From: Brenneria izadpanahii
GTDB taxonomy: Bacteria; Pseudomonadota; Gammaproteobacteria; Enterobacterales; Enterobacteriaceae
Direction: 5' to 3'
Length of the DNA stretch: 64,000 nucleotides
NCBI RefSeq assembly: GCF_017569925.1
Contig: NZ_CP050854.1
Span: 4,154,001-4,218,000, forward strand
The notes beneath the pieces were generated by a model, which was not told the DNA's origin, made no database searches, and saw only the letters and a program-made list of their open reading frames with translations. The position numbers and the translations under genes were made by a program. How positions within the stretch are numbered: the stretch's first letter is position 1; the number at the start of each line of letters is the position of its first letter. Positions 29,239 through 37,979 of this stretch are shown here, one piece after another.

Positions 29239-29345
29239 TTAGAGCCTATCCCTGTAGGCGTTATTGGCGCGGCCAGTTTGGCCACGAATAGCGCGCATAT
29301 TGTCTGGGCGCGGCCCTGGGCCAAGCCCTAATGGGGAGGCTCTTA
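29239..29345. repeat. MITE-like interspersed repeat, overlaps the end of the kinase gene
   Basis: About 107 bp is bounded by imperfect terminal inverted repeats: TTAGAGCCTATCCC on the left and GGGGAGGCTCTTA on the right. The interior has the GC-rich text GGCGCGGCC and GGGCGCGGCCC. I recall similar GAGCCTATCC...GGAGGCTCT elements in enterobacterial intergenic regions, but cannot verify family or copy number here. Its right end supplies the stop codon of the histidine kinase gene. Confidence 0.6.
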
Positions 29346-30533
29346 GTCAGGCAGGTAAAGAGTGATGCGCGCGCCGCCGCCGGCGCGATTGTGTACGGAG
29401 AGCCGGCCTTCATGCGCCTGACAGATCGCCACGGCGACCGCCAGGCCCAGGCCGCTGCCGCCCGCATGCCGCGAACGAGAGCTTTCGGCGCGCCAGAAGC
29501 GGTCGCAGACGCGGTCAAGGTGCTCCGGCGCAAAACCGGGACCGCCGTCTTCCACGTCGATATACACGCCGTTGTCCTGCCGGCGGGCGTTCAGCGCGAT
29601 CCAATCGCCCGACGCGGCGTAGCGGATGGCGTTATCAAGCAGAATGGAGAGCACCTGCCCCAGGCGATTGCGATCCGCCAGCACGAGCAGATCCTCCGCC
29701 GCGTCGAGATTCGCGCGCATCCGCAATGCCTGCAAACGCGGCGCGACCCAGGCGATGCGCTCTTCCAGCAGGGGACGCAGCGCGAATTCAGAGGGCGACA
29801 GCGCCAATTGTCCGGCGGAAACCAACGACAACAGGTACAAATCATCAATCAACCGGTTCAGTTGATCCAACTGACCCATAATAAGGTGAAAATTCTGCGG
29901 CGTCGGTTCAAACACGCCGTCAATCAGCGCCTGTAGACGCGCTTTGGCCGCCGTTAGCGGCGTGCGCAACTCATGCGCGGTGGCGGCGCTGGACGCCTGC
30001 AACTCCCGTTCATGGCGCTCCAGCCGCGCGGCCATGCGGTTAAAATCGCTCGTCAGACTGCGCAGCGCCGCCGGCGTATGGGGCGCCAGCGCCGCGCGCG
30101 CCGTGAAATCGCCCTGCGCGATTTGGTCCGCGGAGATCGCCACGGCGCTGAGCTGGCGCGACAGATGCAGCGACACCCATACGCCGCCGCCCACTATCAA
30201 TGGAACCGACATCAGCATGAACACGCCGAAAAACAGCATATCTTCATGGATGGCTTCATTGGTGAAATATTCGCCATACATATATTCGCCATAGATTTGC
30301 AGCAAACGCTGCCGGTGTTCGACCGGCTGGGCCTCCAGCTGTTGCAGTTCCTGCCGCACCGGTTCCGGGATCGCCGCGCGCTGGTGCTCCTCCCACCAGA
30401 AAAAACGCAGCCACATGCCGACGCCGACCAACAAAATAGCCGCCATCGCCAGACCGATCATCCGCAGGCTTATCCAGCGCCACAGCGGTTCGGCGGCGCG
30501 GGATTTGCTGTTGTCCATGACGTTTTTGTTCAT
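29343..30533 (-). CDS. Sensor histidine kinase of the mipA-arn linked two-component system
   Basis: The 396-residue protein has two membrane segments (about 24-46 and 102-122) flanking a 55-residue periplasmic region, a HAMP linker, the H-box AHELRTPLTAAK with His187, the N-box LSILLDNAIRYA, and G boxes EDGGPGF and GGSGLGLAVA. It would sense an envelope signal and phosphorylate the regulator encoded just upstream, whose stop overlaps its ATG in ATGA. Its stop codon lies inside the end of a repeat element, so the last residues may be altered. It is clearly paralogous to the kinase at 31639. Confidence 0.92.
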   Translation of the reverse strand: MNKNVMDNSKSRAAEPLWRWISLRMIGLAMAAILLVGVGMWLRFFWWEEHQRAAIPEPVRQELQQLEAQPVEHRQRLLQIYGEYMYGEYFTNEAIHEDMLFFGVFMLMSVPLIVGGGVWVSLHLSRQLSAVAISADQIAQGDFTARAALAPHTPAALRSLTSDFNRMAARLERHERELQASSAATAHELRTPLTAAKARLQALIDGVFEPTPQNFHLIMGQLDQLNRLIDDLYLLSLVSAGQLALSPSEFALRPLLEERIAWVAPRLQALRMRANLDAAEDLLVLADRNRLGQVLSILLDNAIRYAASGDWIALNARRQDNGVYIDVEDGGPGFAPEHLDRVCDRFWRAESSRSRHAGGSGLGLAVAVAICQAHEGRLSVHNRAGGGARITLYLPD

Positions 30534-31228
30534 AGCGCGTTGCTGAAACGATAGCCCAACCCGCGCACCGTAAGCAGTACGTCGTGGATGCCGACGCGTT
30601 CCAGCTTGCGGCGCAAATTATAGATGTGCGCGTCGACCACGCGTTCCAGCGCATCGCTTTCCGGCAAGCAGCCGGCAAGCAGTTCCGCGCGTGAAAACAT
30701 GCGCGTCGGACAAGCCATCAGCATCGCCAGCAGATTGAACTCGGTGCGCGTCAGATCGAGCGGTTGCCGCACGCCGTCGACTTCGACCGAAACCTGCGCC
30801 GCATCGATATCCACCACCAAATTGCCGTGACGCAGGCTGCGGGAACGCGCCTGGGCGTTGTTGACCCAACGCCGCAGCACGGCATGGACGCGGGCGACCA
30901 CTTCGCCGGGATTATAGGGCTTGACCACATAATCATCGGCGCCATACAGCAATGAATTGATGCGATTGGATTCGCTGCCCACCGCCGTCACCATAATCAC
31001 CGGCGTGGAAGCATGTTGACGGATCGCCGCCAGCACATCGTTGCCGCTCAACCCCGGCAACATGATATCCAGCAGCACCAAATCCGGCCGCCATTGCGCA
31101 TGTTGCTCCAATGCCTGACGGCCATCGGCGACATGACGAGTTTGGAATCCATCCCGCTTCAGGTAAGCGCTCAATACCTCGGCGCCGTCGAAATCATCTT
31201 CAACGATCAGCACTCTTCGCTGGCTCAT
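30530..31228 (-). CDS. OmpR-family response regulator
   Basis: The 232-residue protein has a receiver domain (acidic pair E10-D11-D12, phospho-acceptor Asp54 in LLDIMLPG, Thr81, Lys103 in VVKPY) and a winged-helix output domain (RTEFNLLAMLMA to LTVRGLGYRFSN). The style is that of the BaeR/AdeR/SmeR regulators that control RND pumps. The start ATG 31228 (MSQRRVLIVEDD) is chosen for the AGGGA upstream and domain fit; in-frame upstream codons would add 29 extra residues. Direct repeats in its leader suggest autoregulation. It may also serve the second kinase at 31639, whose own regulator is deleted. Confidence 0.93.
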   Translation of the reverse strand: MSQRRVLIVEDDFDGAEVLSAYLKRDGFQTRHVADGRQALEQHAQWRPDLVLLDIMLPGLSGNDVLAAIRQHASTPVIMVTAVGSESNRINSLLYGADDYVVKPYNPGEVVARVHAVLRRWVNNAQARSRSLRHGNLVVDIDAAQVSVEVDGVRQPLDLTRTEFNLLAMLMACPTRMFSRAELLAGCLPESDALERVVDAHIYNLRRKLERVGIHDVLLTVRGLGYRFSNAL

Positions 31229-31239
31229 AGATTCTGTCC

Positions 31240-31283
31240 CTTCATGAAATCTTGATAATTCATTAAGCATCACTTGATTTTGT
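31240..31283 (+). promoter_or_regulatory. Array of 11-bp repeats in the response-regulator leader
   Basis: Four consecutive 11-base blocks read CTTCATGAAAT, CTTGATAATTC, ATTAAGCATCA and CTTGATTTTGT; three share the CTTsAT core in phase. They lie just upstream of the response-regulator ATG on the opposite strand, so binding there could autorepress it or serve the divergent kinase/RND side. The orientation matches the RND promoter repeats. Confidence 0.4.
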
Positions 31284-31501
31284 AATGCGAAGATCGAACG
31301 GCTGGCATCTATCAAGACGGCGGCGGCGCAAATTATAGAAAATCATCTAGTTATTTCAATTTCAATTATTTTTACGGGTAATTAGTGAAAAACATAGCAT
31401 AACCCCGAGATGATACCGGGTAAATGCAGCGGCATATTATGGATCATTTTCTTTGCGAAAATCGCCGGGATACAAAAGATTTATTGAATATTTCATAGAA
31501 G

Positions 31502-31642
31502 AAGGGTTTTCGCGATGCGGGACTGAAGATCAACGCATACCTGAAGCGCCACCTGCGCGACCCCATTGAAACCGCCGGCATCACCAACACTCATGCCCCG
31601 CGCGATATGCGAGGCATCGGTTACAGGCTCCGTCATCCATGA
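31502..31642 (+). pseudogene. C-terminal remnant of a second response regulator
   Basis: An open stretch without a start reads GLKINAYLKRHLRDPIE, then DMRGIGYRLRHP, matching the recognition helix and terminal wing (xVxAYIxRLRxKL ... RGxGYRL) of OmpR-family regulators. Its TGA overlaps the ATG of the downstream kinase in ATGA, the usual coupling of a regulator-kinase pair. The receiver domain and most of the output domain are missing, and the upstream 270 bp is AT-rich non-coding DNA. The regulator was therefore deleted while the kinase survived. Confidence 0.72.
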
Positions 31643-32817
31643 AAAATATTAAATATCATTCCCTTTGGCGCTGGATATGCGTTCGGATACTGGCGCTGGC
31701 GATTGGCACGGTCATTGTCATCGCGCTGTGCATGTGGCTGCGCTTCGCCATTCAGAATATCTGGGTGCTTCATCATATGCCGCCAATGCTACGGGAAGAA
31801 TTTGAAATGTTGCGCCAGCATCCTGAAACCGACCTGGCGCGCTTTCACCAGATTGTCGATACCTGGTGGGGCGTAAGCTATTCCGAACCTTCCGTCGCCT
31901 CCGCAGACTGGCTGATGGTCGGCGTGCTGGTGGCGGTTATGATCCCTTTTATCGTTGTCATGGGGCTAAAAAGCGCACTTCCGCTTTCAGTCCAGTTCAG
32001 CCGACTGGCCGCCGCCTCCGAAGCCGTAACCCGCGGACAATTCGGCACGCAGGCAGAGTTGGTTGACAAGGCTCCGACGGAAATGGCCCGCTTCACCCGG
32101 GATTTCAACGCCATGACGCATCAGCTTGCGCGTTACGAGCATGAAATGCGGGCGTCGCACGTGGCGATAGCGCATGAACTGCGTTCGCCGCTAACGGCGG
32201 CCATCGGGCGGCTTCAGGGCATGATCGACGGCGTGTTCATGGCCGATCCGCAGCAGCTCGGCATGGTGATGAAGCAACTACAGCATCTGAACCGTCTGAT
32301 TGATGAACTACACCTGCTGTCGCTGGCCGAAGCCGGCAGGCTCGAACTCGATCGCCGCGTACTAGACCTGGCGGAACTGCTGCGGGAACGCGCCGCCTGG
32401 CTCCGGCCCCAGTCAGAAAAAACAGGCATGTCGATCAATGTTATCGCCGCCATGCCCTGCGCCTACGTGGGGGATGCGTTTCGGCTTGGGCAGGCCTTTA
32501 GCGTTCTGATGGAAAACGCGCTGCGCTACGCCAGCGAAGGCAAGCAGTTGAACATTGAGATACAACCAGCGGGTAAGGGTTATCAGATCGCCTTCCGGGA
32601 TTATGGCCCCGGCGTCGATCCGGAATTTTTATCCTGCATGTTCGATCGCTTTACCCGCGCGGATTCATCCAGAGCCCGCCACTCCGGCGGAAGCGGCCTG
32701 GGCTTGTCGCTAGCCCGCGCCATCTGCGCGGCTCATGGCGGAAGTATCAACGCCGCGCTGCCGGCGGGCAAAGGGCTGCTCATCACCATCCACCTGCCGG
32801 AAGCCGCCGGAATATAA
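31639..32817 (+). CDS. Orphaned sensor histidine kinase
   Basis: The 392-residue kinase has membrane segments near 17-37 and 91-110, a short periplasmic region, a HAMP linker, the H-box AHELRSPLTAAIG with His179, the N-box SVLMENALRYA, and G boxes RDYGPGVD and GGSGLGLSLA. It shares the layout and many motifs of the kinase at 29343 (WRWI near the start, GRLQGMIDGVF versus ARLQALIDGVF), so the two are paralogues. Its cognate regulator is only a tail fragment, so it may now signal through the intact regulator at 30530. It lies 100 bp upstream of an RND adaptor gene on the same strand. Confidence 0.9.
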   Translation: MKNIKYHSLWRWICVRILALAIGTVIVIALCMWLRFAIQNIWVLHHMPPMLREEFEMLRQHPETDLARFHQIVDTWWGVSYSEPSVASADWLMVGVLVAVMIPFIVVMGLKSALPLSVQFSRLAAASEAVTRGQFGTQAELVDKAPTEMARFTRDFNAMTHQLARYEHEMRASHVAIAHELRSPLTAAIGRLQGMIDGVFMADPQQLGMVMKQLQHLNRLIDELHLLSLAEAGRLELDRRVLDLAELLRERAAWLRPQSEKTGMSINVIAAMPCAYVGDAFRLGQAFSVLMENALRYASEGKQLNIEIQPAGKGYQIAFRDYGPGVDPEFLSCMFDRFTRADSSRARHSGGSGLGLSLARAICAAHGGSINAALPAGKGLLITIHLPEAAGI

Positions 32818-32833
32818 CGCTAAATTCGTCTCT

Positions 32834-32855
32834 CTTGATGAATCCTTGATGAAAT
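32834..32855 (+). promoter_or_regulatory. Tandem 11-bp operator candidate before the RND operon
   Basis: CTTGATGAATC and CTTGATGAAAT are adjacent 11-mers with 9 of 11 bases identical, 62-83 bp before the adaptor ATG. This is the cleanest copy of the repeat also seen before mipA and in the regulator leader. The spacing suits an OmpR-family activator. Confidence 0.5.
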
Positions 32856-32916
32856 ATAAACGGAATTTCGTCACCTGATTGATTAAATGGCGCCAACTTG
32901 ATTCAGGGGAAGCACC

Positions 32917-34059
32917 ATGTCAAAACACCTTGCCACTTATGCGCGCAGCGCGCTGCACAAGATTATCACCCCTATCCGGCGCCTGCGGTTACCGCCGGCC
33001 CGGCCTCTGTTCTACCTGGTACCGCTGCTGCTTGCCGGTTGCGGGGATCGCGATACGCCGCAAACCGTAGCGCCCCGTCCGGTACGCTATGTTACCGCGC
33101 AGCCCCCCTCCGCCGGCACGACGCTTAGCCGCACCGGCGAGATCCGCGCCCACGATGAAATATCGCTGAGTTTCCGGCTTGACGGCAGGCTCCTGACCCG
33201 CGTGGCCGACGTAGGCGATCGCGTAGCCAACGGCCAACTGCTGGCCGCGCTGGAGAGCGATACCGGCCGCAATCAACTCAGCAGCGCGCAGGCTGAACTG
33301 GACAGCGCGCGCGCCGCCGAACGCGTGGCGGCGGTAAACCTGCGCCGTCTACAGTCGCTGATGCCGTCCGGCGCCATCGCCCGCTCGCAGTTGGACACGG
33401 CGACATCGGACTGGCAGGCGGCGGTATCCCGCCGTCAAAGCGATGAAGCGGCGCTGAAAAACGCGCAGGACAATCTGGCGTGGACCCGGCTTACCGCCCC
33501 GCAATCCGGCGTGATTACCAGCGTCAGCGCGTCTGCCGGTCAGGTGGTCACGGCTGGACAAGCTATTTTCACCTTCGCCGCCAGCAACGGACGGGATGTG
33601 GTATTCGACGTCGCCGATCCGCAAGAGATCGCCCGCGTCAAAAGTGGCGCGTTCACGGTTTCGCTGCTGACGGACCCCGCCGTAAAAACGACAGGCAGCC
33701 TGCGCGATATCAGTCCGCAGGCCGATCCCCAGACCCGAACCTGGCGAGTCAGGATTTCGCTTGATAATCCGCCGGACGCCATGGCGATGGGCGCCAGCGC
33801 GCAGGTGGAAATGCCGCTATCCGGGCCGGGAATGATTGCCCTCCCCGCGTCCTCGCTGACCCGAACGGGCGACCAGCCGGCGGTATTCGTCGTGGGCGAT
33901 AACATGCAGCTTCATCTGCGTCCGATTGTGCCGGCACGTTACACCGCCTCATCGGTATTCGTCAGCGACGGCATTCAGCCGGGCGAAAAAGTGGTCACGG
34001 CGGGCGTCAGCAAACTGTGGGACGGTGAAAAAGTCAGCCCCGGAGAGGAAATGAAATGA
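32917..34059 (+). CDS. RND efflux periplasmic adaptor lipoprotein
   Basis: The 380-residue HlyD-type adaptor has a lipoprotein signal ending LLLAGC (about residues 31-43, after an unusually long basic N-terminal stretch). A lipoyl half-motif (LDGRLLTRVADVGDRVANGQ), an alpha-hairpin, a second lipoyl half (LTAPQSGVITSVSASAGQVV) and a beta-barrel follow. It couples the inner-membrane pump to an outer-membrane factor that is not encoded alongside. Its stop overlaps the pump ATG (ATGA). Ribosome site GGGGAAG precedes the ATG. Confidence 0.9.
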   Translation: MSKHLATYARSALHKIITPIRRLRLPPARPLFYLVPLLLAGCGDRDTPQTVAPRPVRYVTAQPPSAGTTLSRTGEIRAHDEISLSFRLDGRLLTRVADVGDRVANGQLLAALESDTGRNQLSSAQAELDSARAAERVAAVNLRRLQSLMPSGAIARSQLDTATSDWQAAVSRRQSDEAALKNAQDNLAWTRLTAPQSGVITSVSASAGQVVTAGQAIFTFAASNGRDVVFDVADPQEIARVKSGAFTVSLLTDPAVKTTGSLRDISPQADPQTRTWRVRISLDNPPDAMAMGASAQVEMPLSGPGMIALPASSLTRTGDQPAVFVVGDNMQLHLRPIVPARYTASSVFVSDGIQPGEKVVTAGVSKLWDGEKVSPGEEMK

Positions 34060-37000
34060 ATGCTTCCGATTTAAAAAAGTCATTTAATCTCTCGGCCTGG
34101 GCGCTGAAAAATCAGCAGTTGGTGAGCTTTTTTATGCTGCTTATCATGATCGCCGGCATCATCAGCTATGACCAACTGCCGCGTAATGAAGACCCGGCCT
34201 TCACGATTAAAGCAGCCGTGGTCACCACGCTGTGGCCGGGCGCCACCATCGGCGATACCACCAATCTGGTGACGGACACGCTGGAAAAGAAATTGCAGGA
34301 AACGCCTTATCTTGACTATGTGGAAAGCGAAACCAAGGCAGGGCAGTCCGTCATCTTCGTGAACCTGCGGGACGACACGCCGCCGGCGCAAGTGTCGGAT
34401 ATCTGGCATCAGGTACGCAATAAAATGCAGGATATCGCCCCCTCGCTGCCGCAAGGCGTGCAGGGGCCAGCGGTGAACGACGAGTTCGACAATACCTTCG
34501 GCACGATTTACGGCTTTACCGCCGAGGGCTTTACGCCGCGCGAACTGCGCGACCGGGTTGAAGACGTCCGGCGCAGCCTGATGTCGGTGCCGGACATCGG
34601 CAAAATCACCCTGGTGGGCGAACAGGAAGAGCAAATCATCATCGCTTTTTCTCCGCGCAAACTTGCCGGCATGGGGCTGGATCTGCAACAGGTTACCGAC
34701 GCGCTGAAGGCGCAGAACGACGTCGTGCCGACGGGCGGACTGCGGACGGAAAAAGAGAATATTGCGTTACGGGTCAGCGGCGCGCTTAGCTCCGATGAAA
34801 GCCTGCGCGCCGTCATCCTGCGGATTAACGGACGCTACATTCCCCTGACGGATATCGCCGCCATCAGCCGCCAGCCGGCGGAACCGCCGGCGCCGGCGTT
34901 CCAGGTCAACGGCAAGCCCGCCATCGGCCTCGCCATTTCCATGGCGTCGACCGGCAACATGCTGCGCTTTGGTCAGGCGATTAACGAGCGAATGAAAGAG
35001 ATACAGGCGCAGCTGCCTCACGGCATCGAAATGACGACCGTCGCCGACCAGTCCACCGTGGTGAAACAGGCGGTCAGCGGCTTCGTCAGAGTGCTGATCG
35101 AAGCGGTGGTGATCGTGCTGGCCGTTTCATTCGTCTCGCTGGGACTGCGCGCCGGGCTGGTGGTGGCCGCCGCCATTCCGCTGGTATTGGCCATGACCTT
35201 CGCCGTTATGATGCTGTGCGGTATCGGCCTGCAGCGCATCTCGCTGGGCGCGCTGATTATCGCGCTCGGATTGCTGGTGGATGACGCCATGATCACCGTC
35301 GAAACTATGGTGGCCTGTCTGGAACGGGGCGATAACCGCTGGCGCGCCGCGACCTACGCGTTTGAAACCACGGCGTTTCCCATGCTCACCGGCACGCTGG
35401 TGATGATCGCCGGTTTTATTCCGGTCGGCTTCGCGGCCTCAAGCGCCGGCGAGTACTGCTTTTCCCTGTTCGCCGTCGTGCTTATCGCCCTGCTCTGCTC
35501 ATGGATCGTCGCCATCCTTTTCTCGCCGCTTACCGGAGCCTGGCTCTTACCCCATGCCCTCAACGCGCATAAGGGTGAACAAGCGCGCCGGCCGGGACGC
35601 CTGATGCGCTTCTACAGCGGCCTGCTGGCGCGGGTGCTGCGTCATCGCGTGGCGACGCTCGCTGTCGCGCTGGCCGTCTTCGCGCTCTCGGTATTCGGCG
35701 CCGCCTTCATGGAGGGGGAATTCTTCCCGGCCTCCGATCGTCCCGAATTGCTGGTCAGTCTTTCCCTGCCGGCCAACGCCTCGCAGACGGAAACGACGCG
35801 GCAGGTGACCCGGCTCGAACGGCTGCTGGAGGGGAATAAAGATATCGATCGCTACTCGACCTATATCGGCACCGGCGCGATACGTTTTTATCTGCCGATG
35901 GACGTGCTGCTGGATAATGAAAACACCTCGCAGTTGGTGATCGTCGCCAAAAGTCTGGCCGCGCGCGATCGGCTAAGCCAGCAGTTGAACAAAATACTGG
36001 CCGAGCAGTTTGATAACATCACCACGCGCGTTTCGCCGCTGGAGCTGGGGCCGCCGGTAGGCTGGCCGGTAAAATATCGCGTCAGCGGCCCGGATTACGC
36101 CAGAGTCCACGATTTCGCCCAGCAGCTGGCGGGCATCATCGGACAGAATTCCGCCGCGCGCGAAGTAAACCTGACGGCGGGAGAACCGGAACGGGTCATC
36201 ACGTTCAAAGTGAATCAGACCGAAGCGCGGGCGGTAGGCGTCTCTTCCAGCAGTCTGGCGGAAACCCTGCATACCGTCTGGGCCGGCAGCGTTATCACCA
36301 CCGTGCGCGATCGCAACCGGCTGATCGATGTGGTGCTGCGCGGCGACGATGCCGAACGGCTGGATACCGGCAGCCTGCAATCCCTGACGATCACCTCATC
36401 AGGAGGACAGAAAGTGCCGCTGAGCCGGGTCGCCACGCCGGTATGGGGAGTGGAGGATCCGATGATCTGGCGGCGCCAGCGGCTGCCGTTTATCACCGTT
36501 CAAACCGATCTGGCGCCGGGGATGAACGCCGTCGCCGTTTCTCAGGCGTTGCTGCCCGACGTTAATGCGCTGCGGGCCTCCCTGCCGCCAGGCTATAGCA
36601 TTGAGGAAGGCGGCACGGTAGCCGAATCCGACAAAGGCAACAGTTCGGTCTATGCCGTATTGCCGGTCACGCTTTTCACCATGCTGGTTCTGCTGATGAT
36701 CCAACTGCAGAAGTTTACCCGCATGCTGCTGGCCCTGCTGATGGCCCCGTTTGGCCTACCCGGAATCGTCGCGGCGATGCTGCCCACCGGCACGCCAATG
36801 GGCTTTGTCGCCCTGCTGGGCATCATCGCGCTGGCCGGCATGATCATTCGTAACGCCGTCATTCTGATTAGCGAGGTGGACAGCAATACCAGCCAGGGGC
36901 TGGCCAGAGAAGACGCGATTATCAAAGCCTCAAAACACCGCGCCAGGCCGATACTGTTAACCGCCTGCGCCGCCGTTCTGGGGATGATCCCGATTTCGCA

Positions 37001-37145
37001 TCAGGTCTTCTGGGGGCCGATGGCCTATGCCATCATCGGCGGGTTAATCGTTGCCACGCTGGTTACGCTGACCGTGCTGCCGGCATCGCTCAGCCTGGTG
37101 ATGCAGGCCGAAGAAAAAAGCGCCCGCGCCGCAGAAACGGAATAA
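34056..37145 (+). CDS. RND family efflux pump (AcrB superfamily)
   Basis: The 1029-residue inner-membrane transporter has the RND duplicated layout: TM1, periplasmic porter domain, TM2-6, TM7, second porter domain, TM8-12. The proton-relay Asp pair is in LIIALGLLVDDAMITVETM (TM4). The style (MNASDLKKSFNLSAWALKNQQLVSFF) resembles TriC/VexF-like members rather than AcrB. It is coupled to the adaptor; no outer-membrane factor follows, so it probably borrows one (TolC or the NodT-type proteins encoded elsewhere). Likely substrates are unknown. Confidence 0.9.
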   Translation: MNASDLKKSFNLSAWALKNQQLVSFFMLLIMIAGIISYDQLPRNEDPAFTIKAAVVTTLWPGATIGDTTNLVTDTLEKKLQETPYLDYVESETKAGQSVIFVNLRDDTPPAQVSDIWHQVRNKMQDIAPSLPQGVQGPAVNDEFDNTFGTIYGFTAEGFTPRELRDRVEDVRRSLMSVPDIGKITLVGEQEEQIIIAFSPRKLAGMGLDLQQVTDALKAQNDVVPTGGLRTEKENIALRVSGALSSDESLRAVILRINGRYIPLTDIAAISRQPAEPPAPAFQVNGKPAIGLAISMASTGNMLRFGQAINERMKEIQAQLPHGIEMTTVADQSTVVKQAVSGFVRVLIEAVVIVLAVSFVSLGLRAGLVVAAAIPLVLAMTFAVMMLCGIGLQRISLGALIIALGLLVDDAMITVETMVACLERGDNRWRAATYAFETTAFPMLTGTLVMIAGFIPVGFAASSAGEYCFSLFAVVLIALLCSWIVAILFSPLTGAWLLPHALNAHKGEQARRPGRLMRFYSGLLARVLRHRVATLAVALAVFALSVFGAAFMEGEFFPASDRPELLVSLSLPANASQTETTRQVTRLERLLEGNKDIDRYSTYIGTGAIRFYLPMDVLLDNENTSQLVIVAKSLAARDRLSQQLNKILAEQFDNITTRVSPLELGPPVGWPVKYRVSGPDYARVHDFAQQLAGIIGQNSAAREVNLTAGEPERVITFKVNQTEARAVGVSSSSLAETLHTVWAGSVITTVRDRNRLIDVVLRGDDAERLDTGSLQSLTITSSGGQKVPLSRVATPVWGVEDPMIWRRQRLPFITVQTDLAPGMNAVAVSQALLPDVNALRASLPPGYSIEEGGTVAESDKGNSSVYAVLPVTLFTMLVLLMIQLQKFTRMLLALLMAPFGLPGIVAAMLPTGTPMGFVALLGIIALAGMIIRNAVILISEVDSNTSQGLAREDAIIKASKHRARPILLTACAAVLGMIPISHQVFWGPMAYAIIGGLIVATLVTLTVLPASLSLVMQAEEKSARAAETE

Positions 37146-37188
37146 ACGGCCGGCGGATTGCGGCAGTCCCTTTTTCGAGGGGCCGCCG
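37142..37188. repeat. GC-rich hairpin repeat, copy 1
   Basis: ATAAACGGCCGGCGG followed by TCCCT, a short loop and TTCGAGGGGCCGCCG forms a strong hairpin just after the RND pump stop. A near copy occurs at 38591-38627, and weaker similarity continues about 70 bp beyond each (TTGC..., CCGCATCGGCA). It may act as a transcription terminator although no T run follows. Confidence 0.6.
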
Positions 37189-37265
37189 CATCGTTTTCAG
37201 CGAGTTGCGTTTATGCAATACAAAATCGCCGTACCGCATCGGCACCCGGTCGGGCGCGCCGCTGC

Positions 37266-37862
37266 TTATCCGGCATTAGCGAAAATACCGCCCCCGATAT
37301 TGCGCGCGGCCGCCAGACAGGCGTCCGGCGTTTTCATCTCCGGCATCAGCAACATTTCGGACGTCATTACCGGCGCGCCGCAGTAATCGAAAATTCCGTG
37401 GGTGATCTGCGCATTAAACGCGTCGGAAAAACCGTGTTTTTCGAATGTCTTCCGGCTGGCCGCGCCCAGCGCGACAAGGTGCACCGGCAAATGCCCCAGT
37501 TTCTTCACGACGTTGCCGTCAGCCGTTTCTTCATAGGCCCAACCGTTTGTAAAAACGCGATCGATCCACCCTTTCAGTAGCCCCGGCATTGACCACCAGT
37601 AAATCGGAAATACCAGCACCAGCGCATCCGCATTATCAATACGCAACTGCTGCGCGGCGACATCAGGCGGCGTTGCGCCGGTTTGCTGAAAAGCGGCCAC
37701 ATCCGGCGCAGAAAACGCCGGGTTAAAGCCTTCCCGCGCAAGATCCGCTATTTCAAACGTATTGTGCGGATTTGACGCTGCGCCCCCTTGCGCGATGGCG
37801 CTAGCGACGCTGTGGGTCAGCGAGGTATTAACAGGATGAGAGACGACGATTAATGCATGCAT
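37266..37862 (-). CDS. NAD(P)H:quinone oxidoreductase, flavodoxin fold (MdaB/KefF-like)
   Basis: The 198-residue protein begins MHALIVVSHPVNTSLTHSVA, the flavin phosphate loop of the NQO1/KefF/MdaB family, and contains FPIYWWSMPGLLKGWIDRVF, the family flavin-contact signature. It would reduce quinones by two electrons in the cytoplasm. ATG 37862 is preferred because GGGAG lies 8 bp before it; a longer frame begins inside the operator. It diverges from a TetR regulator across a perfect inverted repeat and is probably repressed by it and induced by quinone-like compounds. Confidence 0.88.
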   Translation of the reverse strand: MHALIVVSHPVNTSLTHSVASAIAQGGAASNPHNTFEIADLAREGFNPAFSAPDVAAFQQTGATPPDVAAQQLRIDNADALVLVFPIYWWSMPGLLKGWIDRVFTNGWAYEETADGNVVKKLGHLPVHLVALGAASRKTFEKHGFSDAFNAQITHGIFDYCGAPVMTSEMLLMPEMKTPDACLAAARNIGGGIFANAG

Positions 37863-37904
37863 TCCGGGTACTCCCCATTGCGTTGAAACGATGCCAGAGA
37901 TAAT

Positions 37905-37955
37905 CTTATATACCAACAGTAACCTACCAATAGTAAGTTACTGTTGGTATATAAG
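37905..37955. promoter_or_regulatory. TetR operator: perfect 19-bp inverted repeat
   Basis: CTTATATACCAACAGTAAC (37905-37923) is exactly repeated in reverse complement at 37937-37955. The 13-base spacer contains TACCAATAGTAA, a near copy of the TACCAACAGTAA in the left arm, giving three half-sites in a row. It fills the divergent promoter region between the quinone reductase and TetR genes, so the regulator likely represses both. Confidence 0.8.
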
Positions 37956-37979
37956 CATGTCAACAGGAAAATACCGCCC

